Source of the DNA: Clostridium formicaceticum | GTDB taxonomy: Bacteria > Bacillota > Clostridia > Peptostreptococcales > Natronincolaceae | DNA: 64,000 nt | Direction: 5' to 3' | Assembly (NCBI RefSeq): GCF_001854185.1 | Contig: NZ_CP017603.1 | Location: 4,402,001 to 4,466,000 of the forward strand | Shown: one piece after another, positions 18,209 to 26,789 of the stretch | Numbering within the stretch: the stretch's first letter is position 1 | How the letters are laid out: every line of letters begins with the position of its first letter | Notes under the pieces: model-generated | Databases searched by the model: none | Told to the model about the DNA's origin: nothing | The model's input: the letters and a program-made list of their open reading frames with translations, nothing else | Position numbers and translations under genes: made by a program

Positions 18209-19438
18209 TTACCCAAGTAATAAGTCTCCAATAGCTTGTGCTGCCTGAAATAATTTTTCTTTTTCATTTTTTTCAGGTTTAAACTTCACTCTTATAGGGA
18301 ATTGCAAATGATCCATCCCTGTTGTTTTAATCATATATCCACTGTCAATAACCTTTAAGTTGCTTTGTTTTAAATAATCCTGAATAACTTCAATTGCTTC
18401 TCCACTCCATCCATAAGACCCAAAAGCAATTCCTATCTTATGTTCTAAATCCATCTCCTTCAGTTCCTGTAAAATGCTTTCTAGTGAACCCACCATATCA
18501 GCATATCTTGTAGAACTTCCAAAGAGGATAGCATCTGAAGTCAAAATAGCTTCCTTTATTGCTTCTATATTGCTATTTGTTTGGGCATTCATTATTTGCA
18601 CAGAAATTCCCTTATGCTTTAACCCATCTGCTAGATCATTTGCTACAGCTTTCGTATTTCCAGTCATGGTTGAATAAATGATCAAAGCTTTTTTGGTATC
18701 TTGGTTTGGTCTACTCATTTCATCATAGGCCCTGATATATTTTTTCGCATCACTTCTCAAGATATACCCATGAGAAGGTGCAATTATATTTATTTCAAGA
18801 TCTTTAATTTTTTCTATCATATCTTGTACATAGGGTCTATGGGGATGCATGATTAATTGATAATACACACGGAAATCTGGCATGATATCTTCCTTCGCTA
18901 AATCATCAAATAACTGATAGGTTGCAACATGACTGCTAAACTGGTCACATGGATAAAGAACTTTATCTTCAATACAATAAGTTATCATTGTCTCTTCTGT
19001 ATGAAGGTAGGGAGTTTCAAAGAATTTAAGGGTTTTGCCTCCAATATCTAATGTATCTCCATCTTGTATTACCATAAATTCTCTATGATGAAGTTTATAC
19101 ATTTCTTTTAATTCTTTAGCACCAAGTTCTGTGGTTACTATCGTAGCATTTTTAGCTTTGTTTGCTAAAGCTGGTAACCCACCTGAATGATCTGGTTCCA
19201 CATGATTAATAATGATATACTGAATTTCTTCCGGTGCAATGTACTGACCTATAGTCTCTACAAATTGTTTCCCAAAGCTTATATCTACTGTATCAATTAC
19301 TGTAGGTTTTTCAGTGAATAATAAATAGCTGTTGTAGGTTGTTCCCTTCTCAAGTGTTAATCGATGAAATGGAACTTTACGGTCATCTATATAACCAATC
19401 CAATAGGTTTTATCAGCAACTTGTATCTTTTTATCCAT
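18209..19438 (-). CDS. Flavodiiron protein (FprA family NO/O2 reductase), first copy
   Basis: 409 residues. N-terminal metallo-beta-lactamase-like di-iron domain with INHVEPDHSGG (H-x-E-x-D-H ligands), TEETM and APSHGYILR; C-terminal flavodoxin domain from about 255 (ALIIYSTMTGNTKAVANDLADGL, FGSSTRYADM, AFGSYGWSGEA). These enzymes reduce NO to N2O or O2 to water in anaerobes. The promoter upstream carries an inverted repeat fitting the Crp/Fnr regulator encoded next door. With ric downstream this is a coherent NO/O2 defence unit. Confidence 0.94.
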   Translation of the reverse strand: MDKKIQVADKTYWIGYIDDRKVPFHRLTLEKGTTYNSYLLFTEKPTVIDTVDISFGKQFVETIGQYIAPEEIQYIIINHVEPDHSGGLPALANKAKNATIVTTELGAKELKEMYKLHHREFMVIQDGDTLDIGGKTLKFFETPYLHTEETMITYCIEDKVLYPCDQFSSHVATYQLFDDLAKEDIMPDFRVYYQLIMHPHRPYVQDMIEKIKDLEINIIAPSHGYILRSDAKKYIRAYDEMSRPNQDTKKALIIYSTMTGNTKAVANDLADGLKHKGISVQIMNAQTNSNIEAIKEAILTSDAILFGSSTRYADMVGSLESILQELKEMDLEHKIGIAFGSYGWSGEAIEVIQDYLKQSNLKVIDSGYMIKTTGMDHLQFPIRVKFKPEKNEKEKLFQAAQAIGDLLLG

Positions 19439-19485
19439 AGCTATCTCCTCCTATTTGTTTGAAAGCTTGTTGTCTTGTTATCCTT

Positions 19486-19528
19486 ATTATAGGAGAGATC
19501 AAATCTTAAAACTGTGACCACAGTCAAA
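19486..19528 (-). promoter_or_regulatory. Flavodiiron promoter with Crp/Fnr-type activator site
   Basis: Minus strand: ACTGTG-GT-CACAGT inverted repeat at 19511-19524, which extended also reads TTGAC-N4-GTCA as in HcpR-like sites. TATAAT at 19486-19491 lies 26 bases past the repeat centre, with no good -35 hexamer, the arrangement of a class II activated promoter. Confidence 0.7.
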
Positions 19529-19532
19529 TAAA

Positions 19533-19576
19533 AAGAAAAAAAATAAAAAACTCTAAAAACCTTTACAGTTTCTAGA
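19533..19576 (-). terminator. Terminator overlapping the stop of the Crp/Fnr gene
   Basis: On the minus strand CTCTAGAAAC pairs with GTTTTTAGAG (19551-19576, one wobble), followed by TTTTTTATTTTTTTT. The stem contains the gene's TAG stop. It separates the regulator from the flavodiiron promoter. Confidence 0.75.
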
Positions 19577-20273
19577 GTGATAGATGTCCTTTTAATCTTT
19601 CTTCGTCTAACAGGATGATTTTTTTATTTCCAATGACTTCGATAATTCCTTCATCTTGAAACTTCTTGAGCTTTCTACTGATCGTTTCTCTGGCCACACC
19701 TATATAGTTGGACATATCTTCTCTCGTAAGAGATAACTTAATTTCTATTCCTCTATCTATATTTCTCCCGTTCTCTTTGCTGAGGTCTAAGATCAATTGG
19801 GCAATGCGGGTTTCTACATCGTTTGTTGCTAGATTTTGTGCTAAGTTTTCTAGTTTTAGTAGTCTTTCACTGACTACTTCTAAAATTTTTAGTCCAATTT
19901 CAGGACGTTTTAAAATAAGATTTCTCAATTTGTCTTTTGTCAAAGTACATACCCTCGTTTCTGCCATAGCTTCAGCATAAAAACCATAGGTACCCTCCTT
20001 CAATAAATTGAGCTCTCCAAAAAAATCTCCATCCGCCAAAATATGAAGAATTTGTTCTTTCCCTTCCTTGGTATACTTGTACAATTTAATTTTTCCCACA
20101 TTTATCAAATATAAAGTGGCGGCATTTGTTCCCTCTAGAAAAACAGACTCCCCTTTATGATAACTACGATGTCCTGTCATAGCAATAATTTCAACCAATT
20201 CTTCCCGAGATAGGTTTGAAAATATAGGAACTTTACTGGCACATAATTTATCTGTACAGCGGTCACATGTCAC
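19572..20273 (-). CDS. Crp/Fnr family transcriptional regulator
   Basis: 233 residues, GTG start. The N-terminus has cysteines CDRCTDKLC before the cyclic-nucleotide-binding fold (SVFLEGTNAATLYLINVGKIKLY, DGDFFGELNLL). C-terminal winged helix: ETRIAQLILDLS, LTREDMSNYIGVARETISRKLKKFQDEGII. The Cys cluster resembles Fnr-type sensors but spacing differs from classical FNR, so redox, Fe-S or heme sensing is open. Position next to flavodiiron and ric genes points to an HcpR/Dnr-like role in nitrosative stress. It is a separate transcript with its own terminator. Confidence 0.9.
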   Translation of the reverse strand: MTCDRCTDKLCASKVPIFSNLSREELVEIIAMTGHRSYHKGESVFLEGTNAATLYLINVGKIKLYKYTKEGKEQILHILADGDFFGELNLLKEGTYGFYAEAMAETRVCTLTKDKLRNLILKRPEIGLKILEVVSERLLKLENLAQNLATNDVETRIAQLILDLSKENGRNIDRGIEIKLSLTREDMSNYIGVARETISRKLKKFQDEGIIEVIGNKKIILLDEERLKGHLSL

Positions 20274-20552
20274 TTTTTCTTCAATCCTCCTTTAATAATC
20301 GCTATTTCTTTTATTGCCCTTTATTATACAAGATATAATCTTACAACACCAGGCGAATCAAATGAACGCATAACTACTTAATCATACAAAAATTCCCCCA
20401 AACATTCATCTGAGGGAACGTATAACACACTGTTAAATTCACTAGAAAGCTAAAAAAAGTTTGACTTTAACCTATTCTCTCTATCTTTACTGCATGCTTC
20501 AATGGAATTATCATTGACATCATTTCTTTAGATACATGAAGAACTATCCTTA

Positions 20553-22475
20553 TCAGTTCCTAGGCACAAAATCAGGCACTGTTCCTTTTGCTGCAACCTG
20601 GCCTGCAATTATGCCATGTACCGCTGCATCCGGGATAGCATTTGAACCAAGTCGATTGGTTCCATGTACGCCACCAACAACTTCTCCAGCTGCATACAAG
20701 CCTGGAATCACCTTACCCCAAACATCTTGAACTTCGGTTCTTTCATTAATTGTTAATCCACCCATTGTATGGTGCACTGAAGGCCACTGAGGTATTGCAT
20801 AATATGGACCACTTTCAATTTTTAGCATTACACCTTTGTCGATGACTTTATTAAAATCAGGGTCATAACCCTCTGCTACATAGCCATTATGCGTTTTGAT
20901 TGTGTCTATTAATGTTTCTGCCGACATATTGATTTTACTATCTTTATACGTATGGGCATTGATAATTTCTACTAATTCTTCAAGCGTGTCTGCTTTAAAG
21001 ATTCGCTCTGCTTGTATCCCCCCATTTAATTGTGTATCTGAAATGAATCCACCTTTTTCAACAATTTCCTGACCAAATATAGAAAATGTTGGGAATCCAC
21101 CACTTTCTTGTGCAGCCCTTGCACAAACATCGCGACGTTCTCCTTCATTAACATAACGCTTTCCATTGATATCAACATAGACGATGCCTGAACTTGGTCC
21201 ACTAAAGGGAATAACAGCTGTAGCATCAAGTACACCGTTATTAGGATCGGCAAAAGGATAAAGTTGTATATAGGACATCTGTGTGGTATTAGCGCCAACT
21301 TCCTGCGCCATAATAATGCCCTCTCCAGTTGCTCCAACGTGATTGGTGGTTGGTATGTCGGCTGTAAGGCCTGGAACATGTTTTGAACGCATTTCAACAT
21401 TACCACTGAATCCTCCAGTAGTAATGATAACCCCCTTATTTGCTTTCACATCCTTAAATCCTTCCTGTGTTTTCACTCTAATTCCTACTACCCTTTGATT
21501 TCCTGTAGTTTCACGATAGATTTGAGTCATCTCGGTATTAAGCATAACTGTAGCAGATGTATCATTCAAAATTTTCTTTTGAACAGCAACAATATCTGCT
21601 CCTACACCATTAATCGTCGTGTAAGTACGATATCCATAATGCCCCCCTGGGCGGGTGATAGATTCTCTGACTTCTAAACCATTATCCAGCATCAAGTTAA
21701 GAAAATAAGGCGATCCATAAACCAAGTTCTTTACTAACTTCTCATCATTCATGTAGTCTCCGCCTTTAATCGTATCTTCAATGTGTTTTTCTGCTGTATC
21801 TGGTTGCAAATCTAGTTTCTTATAAAGTTCGTCTGCTATTTTACTTGTGTAGGATGCATACACCCCACCATTAATTTGAGAATTACCTCCTAATACAGGC
21901 ATCTTATCAATAAGGAGGGTATTTACACCTAATGTTGCCGATTCGTAAGCTGCTGCCAATCCTGCAAACCCTCCCCCCACTACTACTACATCGTAGGTCA
22001 TATCCCAAGAAGCTGGCAGTTTTTCTGTGCCTAAGGCTGGACGACCATCATCACTTATATCGGATCCATCCGCAGCTTCAGGAAGATTAAACTCACTAAC
22101 TACACCTCCAGCCTGCTCAATAGCTTTAGTTACCGCTTCAATAATAGCGGAACTGGTCATAGTTGCCCCAGAGATTGTATCAATGCCTATGCTTTGTTTT
22201 TCAACGATTTTCTCTGGAACTTCTTTTAATGCTATATCAGATACACCTGGCGTTTCCTCATGAGAAACAACTTCAACTGCTTTTATGGCCGTCTCACTTA
22301 AAACTACTTTTACCTTCATTGGTTTTATACCTGTAACGCTAATCGTATATTCTCCTGCCTTCATTGGAGTTATTTCATTCTTCTCTACCGGCGCCGTCTG
22401 GTTTGTACATGCTGCTAAAAGCATTATCATGTTTACCACAAGTAATAGTGAAATTAGCTTTGTTATTTTTTTCAT
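20553..22475 (-). CDS. Lipoprotein flavin reductase: FMN-binding domain plus fumarate-reductase-type FAD domain
   Basis: The start at 22475 is preferred over 22502 since GGGGGGAG sits just before it and MKKITKLISLL then opens a lipoprotein signal (MLLAAC). 640 residues. FMN-binding domain at about 35-125 with DTISGATMTSSAI, whose SGAT threonine is the usual site of covalent FMN. FAD domain from about 160: VVVVGGGFAGLAAAYESA, GGNSQINGGVY, IITTGGFSGN, GGLTINERTEV, GLYAAGEVVGGVHG. No heme motif. Exported enzymes of this type reduce fumarate, urocanate, acrylate-like or other enoates as electron sinks. Substrate not assignable. Monocistronic. Confidence 0.9.
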   Translation of the reverse strand: MKKITKLISLLLVVNMIMLLAACTNQTAPVEKNEITPMKAGEYTISVTGIKPMKVKVVLSETAIKAVEVVSHEETPGVSDIALKEVPEKIVEKQSIGIDTISGATMTSSAIIEAVTKAIEQAGGVVSEFNLPEAADGSDISDDGRPALGTEKLPASWDMTYDVVVVGGGFAGLAAAYESATLGVNTLLIDKMPVLGGNSQINGGVYASYTSKIADELYKKLDLQPDTAEKHIEDTIKGGDYMNDEKLVKNLVYGSPYFLNLMLDNGLEVRESITRPGGHYGYRTYTTINGVGADIVAVQKKILNDTSATVMLNTEMTQIYRETTGNQRVVGIRVKTQEGFKDVKANKGVIITTGGFSGNVEMRSKHVPGLTADIPTTNHVGATGEGIIMAQEVGANTTQMSYIQLYPFADPNNGVLDATAVIPFSGPSSGIVYVDINGKRYVNEGERRDVCARAAQESGGFPTFSIFGQEIVEKGGFISDTQLNGGIQAERIFKADTLEELVEIINAHTYKDSKINMSAETLIDTIKTHNGYVAEGYDPDFNKVIDKGVMLKIESGPYYAIPQWPSVHHTMGGLTINERTEVQDVWGKVIPGLYAAGEVVGGVHGTNRLGSNAIPDAAVHGIIAGQVAAKGTVPDFVPRN

Positions 22476-22706
22476 ATTACTCCCCCCGTGATTTTTCTTC
22501 AATCCATGGCATTAGATAGCTCTACTTAAAATCAAAAATCATCTTAATCTCCCCCTTTTATTTGTGAAATCTTTGTCCATTATTTTCTCTATATTTATAT
22601 TCAATGATAATTTAATTATGCAGAACTCTCTCTTTTCACGCAGAAGTTTATATTTGCCTAAATAATAGTCTTCCTAACAATAAAATAACTTGCAACAATT
22701 TAATTT

Positions 22707-22735
22707 GGATGAACAAAGTTATACTGTACATAATA
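22707..22735 (+). promoter_or_regulatory. Candidate sigma-G promoter of the gerA operon
   Basis: GGATG (22707-22711), 17-base spacer, CATAATA (22729-22735), fitting the forespore sigma-G pattern GNATR / CATNNTA. It ends about 30 bases before the first ger start, and forespore expression is what is expected of germinant receptors. Confidence 0.6.
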
Positions 22736-22765
22736 AAAATAAAAATCGAAACTGGAGGGATATGA

Positions 22766-24322
22766 TTGCGCTTTTTTAAAAAATTCTTCAGTACTAAAAA
22801 ATCATCTAATATAGACCAGAAAATTGCCAATAAGACATTCACTGATTTAACAATCTCTAAAAATATAGATACAACTAAATCTCATTTAGAGACAGCATTT
22901 GAAGACTGTGATGATATTATCTATAGAAAATTAAATCTCTATAGTAAAAATGGTAGAACTCAAATATTACTAGTTTTTTTCAATAACTTAGTAAATTCAA
23001 AGGAAGTTAATGACAATATTATTAGACCGCTGAATCATTATGGCTTAGTCAATCAAGAAAATCATCCTATAGAAAATTTTACGTTAGAGATTGCTGAAGA
23101 ACTGGTTAATGTCAATAATATTAATTACATCCATAGTTTTCAGGAAATTATAGAAGCAATACTGTCTGGAAATACTATATTGTTAATGGATGGTTATACC
23201 GATGGATTAGCATTAAATACTATTGGGGGAGATACTAGAAATGTGGAGGAATCTCCTGTAGAAAATATTATTCGAGGTCCAAGAGATAGCTTTGTTGAAA
23301 ATGTTCATACGAATATAGGTCTTATCCGTCAGAAGATTAAGAGTACTTTCTTAAAGTCAAAAAAACTAGTCATTGGCAATGAAACGCATACAACTGTATC
23401 TGTTATTTACATGGAAAATATCGTAAATAAACAGGCTTTAGAAAAACTTATAAGTAAACTAGAAGAAATACAAATTGATGGCATCTTTGAGAGCGGCTAT
23501 ATTGAGCAATATTTAGAGAGTAGCCCCTACTCTCCTTTTCCACAGATGCAAATAACTGAGCGTCCTGATAAGGCCTGTGGTAATTTATTGGAGGGAAGAA
23601 TAATTGTTTTAGTAGATGGTAGTCCATTGGCTTTAATTTTACCTACATCCTTTTTTCAACTTTTTCAATCTCCTGAGGACTATTATGAAAGGATTCTTTA
23701 TGGTAATTTTACAAGGATTCTACGTTTTATAGGGTTTATTATTGCTACTTCCTTTCCCTCTATTTATGTGGCATTGATTTCGTTTCATCAACAAATGTTG
23801 CCTATGGATTTAATCGTTGATTTATCTAGAACAAGGGCTCAAGTTCCTTTTCCACCAGTAGTAGAAGCGTTATTGATGGAATTTACCATCGAAATATTAA
23901 GAGAAGCTAGCGCCCGATTGCCAGGTACGATTGGACAAACAGTGGGGATTGTTGGAGCAATTGTTATAGGAGATGCAGCTATACAAGCCAATTTAGCAAG
24001 CCCTACCATGATTATTGTTGTAGCAATTACCGCTCTAGGAAGTTACATTCTACCCCACTATAGCAGTTCCTATGCCCTAAGAATGGTTCGCTTTCCCATG
24101 ATATTAATGGCGGCTACTTTTGGTGCCTTTGGCATTATTATCGCCTGGAGCTGGGTTATTATCCACCTTTGTAGTCTCGACTCCTTAGGTTATCCATATC
24201 TTTCACCTTTGGCCCCCATTGACAGTGATATTAAAAAGGATGCTCTCATCCGCAGCAATCTATGGCGTTTTAAATATCGACCTAAAACTGCCAATAATTC
24301 TCACGAATCAAGATGGAGATAA
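22766..24322 (+). CDS. gerXA: Spore germination receptor subunit A (GerA family)
   Basis: 518 residues starting with TTG, set by GGAGGG at 22754-22759. GerA signature blocks are clear: RKLNLYSKNGRTQILLVFFNNLV, GNTILLMDGYTDGLALNT, VENIIRGPRDSFVENVHTNIGLIR, QMQITERPDKACGNLLEGRIIVLVDGSP, SPEDYYER, then C-terminal membrane helices with REASARLPGTIGQTVGIVGAIVIG. Inner-membrane component of a nutrient germinant receptor. gerXB begins 140 bases later, an unusually long gap that contains an IS-end relic. Confidence 0.95.
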   Translation: MRFFKKFFSTKKSSNIDQKIANKTFTDLTISKNIDTTKSHLETAFEDCDDIIYRKLNLYSKNGRTQILLVFFNNLVNSKEVNDNIIRPLNHYGLVNQENHPIENFTLEIAEELVNVNNINYIHSFQEIIEAILSGNTILLMDGYTDGLALNTIGGDTRNVEESPVENIIRGPRDSFVENVHTNIGLIRQKIKSTFLKSKKLVIGNETHTTVSVIYMENIVNKQALEKLISKLEEIQIDGIFESGYIEQYLESSPYSPFPQMQITERPDKACGNLLEGRIIVLVDGSPLALILPTSFFQLFQSPEDYYERILYGNFTRILRFIGFIIATSFPSIYVALISFHQQMLPMDLIVDLSRTRAQVPFPPVVEALLMEFTIEILREASARLPGTIGQTVGIVGAIVIGDAAIQANLASPTMIIVVAITALGSYILPHYSSSYALRMVRFPMILMAATFGAFGIIIAWSWVIIHLCSLDSLGYPYLSPLAPIDSDIKKDALIRSNLWRFKYRPKTANNSHESRWR

Positions 24323-24353
24323 AATGAGACTTCATTCCAGGGAAGTTTTTATT

Positions 24354-24425
24354 CCCCCTGAATTGTAGCCGAATTTACTTCGAGGATGTAGTGCTTGATC
24401 TCTCGCTTGTAGAAGTAGAAGTCTT
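24354..24425. repeat. IS200/IS605-like end relic, copy 2, inside the ger operon
   Basis: Shares 23 identical bases with 8540-8562 and continues through a stretch with paired AAGTAGAAG/CTTCTAC-like segments to GACTTCT-type sequence. It occupies most of the gerXA-gerXB gap. No coding capacity. Probably the remains of a transposon end or a non-autonomous element. Confidence 0.5.
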
Positions 24426-24462
24426 AGCAATACACAGAAGAATAAAAGGAGTTGTATAAAAA

Positions 24463-25554
24463 GTGTACCAAAAATATAAAAATGGAGAGATATCCGCCAT
24501 ACAGTCTTTTGTGATAATCCTTAATATCATTGTAGGGTCTGGTATTCTGGGGCTTGCTAGATCAGTAGCTGAAGTCTCTCAACAGGATGCTTGGATTTCT
24601 GTGTTGCTTAATGGTTTCTTCATCAGTTTTATCATGATGATCATTGTGTATACCATCAGCAAATTTCCTAAGTATAATTTTCTTCAATATACCTGTTGCT
24701 TATTAGGTAAACCTTTAGGATATTTCATTGCTATTGGTTATAGTATCTATGCTTTTCTGGTTACTGCTGTTGTTATCCGTTTTTTGTCCGAGATGGTTTA
24801 TACTTGGCTTTTGCCTAATACCCCCATCTATATCATAAATTTTATTATTCTCATTACAGCCGTCTACATGACTAGAAACGGATTAACTACACTAGCTAGA
24901 TTTGCGGAAGTCCTAGTATTTTTACTACTTCCCTTTGCTCTATTGATTTTTATCGGTCTTCCACAGGCTTCTTTGATTAACTTAAGACCCATTGGCGGTT
25001 CTGGCATCAGTAATATTTTAAAGGGTATCTTGCCTTCTTTTTTTGCTTTTGCCGGCTATGAAGTTCTTTTAATTTATTATCCTTATATCTCCGACAAGCA
25101 AAGGCCTATTATGAAATATGCTGTTATGGCCACCTTGAGCATTACGGTACTTTATACTGCTACTGTTCTATCCCAAATCGCTCTATATGGCCCTCAGGAA
25201 ATTGCTCAAGTCCTGTATCCATCTATTAATTATTTAACGGCGGTTGATTTTCCTGTTGTTGAAAGGACGGAAATATTTTTTGCGATTTTCTGGACATTTA
25301 CCGTCTTAGCTACTATTGGGATACAGTATTTAGCTGGTTGTATTGTGTTACAAAGTATTTTTTCCACAAAGAAAACGAACTTCTTTACCTATATTTTTGC
25401 TCCTATCATCTATCTCTTATCCCTCTATCCTCAAAACACAGCAGAAGTGGTGGAGATCGGAGAACAGGTTGCAAATTTTAATCTTTTTTTTGGTTTTGTA
25501 CTTCCATTGACTTTATTCTTTATGTATTTTATTAGAGGGAGGAGAGCCTTATGA
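24463..25554 (+). CDS. gerXB: Spore germination receptor subunit B (GerB family, APC-type transporter fold)
   Basis: 363 residues, GTG start with AAGGAG 11 bases before. About ten membrane helices; NIIVGSGILGLARSVAEVSQQDAW at the start and PSFFAFAGYEVLLIYYPYISDKQ in the middle are diagnostic of the spore permease family. It is the likely germinant-binding subunit. Its stop overlaps the gerXC start (ATGA). Confidence 0.93.
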   Translation: MYQKYKNGEISAIQSFVIILNIIVGSGILGLARSVAEVSQQDAWISVLLNGFFISFIMMIIVYTISKFPKYNFLQYTCCLLGKPLGYFIAIGYSIYAFLVTAVVIRFLSEMVYTWLLPNTPIYIINFIILITAVYMTRNGLTTLARFAEVLVFLLLPFALLIFIGLPQASLINLRPIGGSGISNILKGILPSFFAFAGYEVLLIYYPYISDKQRPIMKYAVMATLSITVLYTATVLSQIALYGPQEIAQVLYPSINYLTAVDFPVVERTEIFFAIFWTFTVLATIGIQYLAGCIVLQSIFSTKKTNFFTYIFAPIIYLLSLYPQNTAEVVEIGEQVANFNLFFGFVLPLTLFFMYFIRGRRAL

Positions 25555-26648
25555 GAAAAATAGCTAAGTTACTGGCTATTATACTACTTGTTTTTCCTTT
25601 AATAGGCTGCTGGGATTCTACAAATTTAGAGAATCTGTTAATTGTCTATGGATTAGGCATTGACATCAGTCAGGAGAATCCAGAGCAGTATTTTTTTACA
25701 ATTGGCTTCCCTACCATTATTCCTGAAGCCCCTGAAAATAAACATGAAGTTTCTACAGAGGCCCCCTCTTTGGGCAAGGCCAAGAGTAATTTTCAACAAA
25801 AGGTGTACCGTCAAATCTCTTATGATAATATTAGAGTCGTTATCTTTAGTGAAAAGGTGGCAAAAGAAGGGATCATGGTGCATGTTGATGCCATGTTGAG
25901 AGAACCACTTTACCGAGGAACCACCAGATTTGCTGTCTTTATTGATAAAGCTGTAGATTTACTTGCTATGGAACCTCCAGTCTCTCTCTTTGTCAGCACC
26001 TTTATATTCGACGCTATTGAACAAAATCATCAATCTACTGTAGTACCTATTAGCACCTTGAGAAGTTTTAGTCATGAATATTATAGTGATGGTATTGAAC
26101 CCTCTATGCCTTTCATTTGTTATGGTGCCGATGATAATGAATTGAACGTGGGCTGTGTTGCTTTATTTCAAGGGGATAAACTCATTGAACGTCTTCGGGG
26201 AAGAAATAGCAGAAGTTTTATGCTGCTAAAGGGAGAAATACAGCGAGGAATTTATACCTTTGAACTTATGGGGGGATTTGTTTCTCTTAACCTCAAAGGA
26301 GGAAAAAGTAAAATCAAGACAAAAATTATAGATGGAGAGCTCCATATTTTTCAAGATATTTTTATTAATAGTGTGCTAGCAGAACATACCCCAAAACATA
26401 ACATGCTGGAGAATAATAAAATAGAAGAGCTTGAAACTCAGCTTGCTAGAGAAATCAAAAATGATTTAAAAAACGTTTTAGAGATTTTGCAAAATGAATT
26501 AAAGAATGATAATATTGGCTATGGCAAATATGTCAAGGCCAATCACCCTGAATATTTTGATGCCGAAAACTGGAATCATCAATTTTCAAAGGCAATTATC
26601 CATATCAATCCTAATGTCAGAATTAGGACCCTTGGTGTTACTCCTTAG
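25551..26648 (+). CDS. gerXC: Spore germination receptor subunit C lipoprotein (GerC family)
   Basis: 365 residues. Lipoprotein signal with lipobox LIGC at about 18-21 followed by WDSTNLENLLIVYGLGID, the standard GerC start. Further family blocks: ISYDNIRVVIFSEKVAKEGI, DAMLREPLYRGTTRFAVF, GCVALFQGDKLIERL, and the C-terminal helix before FSKAIIHINPNVRIRTLG. Overlaps gerXB by 4 bases; last gene of the operon. Confidence 0.94.
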   Translation: MRKIAKLLAIILLVFPLIGCWDSTNLENLLIVYGLGIDISQENPEQYFFTIGFPTIIPEAPENKHEVSTEAPSLGKAKSNFQQKVYRQISYDNIRVVIFSEKVAKEGIMVHVDAMLREPLYRGTTRFAVFIDKAVDLLAMEPPVSLFVSTFIFDAIEQNHQSTVVPISTLRSFSHEYYSDGIEPSMPFICYGADDNELNVGCVALFQGDKLIERLRGRNSRSFMLLKGEIQRGIYTFELMGGFVSLNLKGGKSKIKTKIIDGELHIFQDIFINSVLAEHTPKHNMLENNKIEELETQLAREIKNDLKNVLEILQNELKNDNIGYGKYVKANHPEYFDAENWNHQFSKAIIHINPNVRIRTLGVTP

Positions 26649-26728
26649 TTGGAAAGTTTTAGAATGTGGTAAAACTACGATTCATCTGCTTCTCGTTTAA
26701 ACAACACAACTGTTTAACTTAAACTTTA

Positions 26729-26769
26729 AAGAGCCAGTCAAGATGATGCTTATCATCCCAACTGACTCT
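26729..26769. terminator. Possible convergent terminator
   Basis: AGAGCCAGT and ACTGACTCT pair with one mismatch, with an inner GATGAT/ATCATC stem. It lies between converging gerXC and the aldo/keto reductase gene. The T-tract is poor on both strands. Confidence 0.45.
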
Positions 26770-26789
26770 TGCTTAAACGATAGTTTATA

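Noticed and set aside
21026-21406. 126-codon minus-strand frame
   Set aside because: Lies within the flavin reductase gene in a different frame; no ribosome site or recognisable domain.
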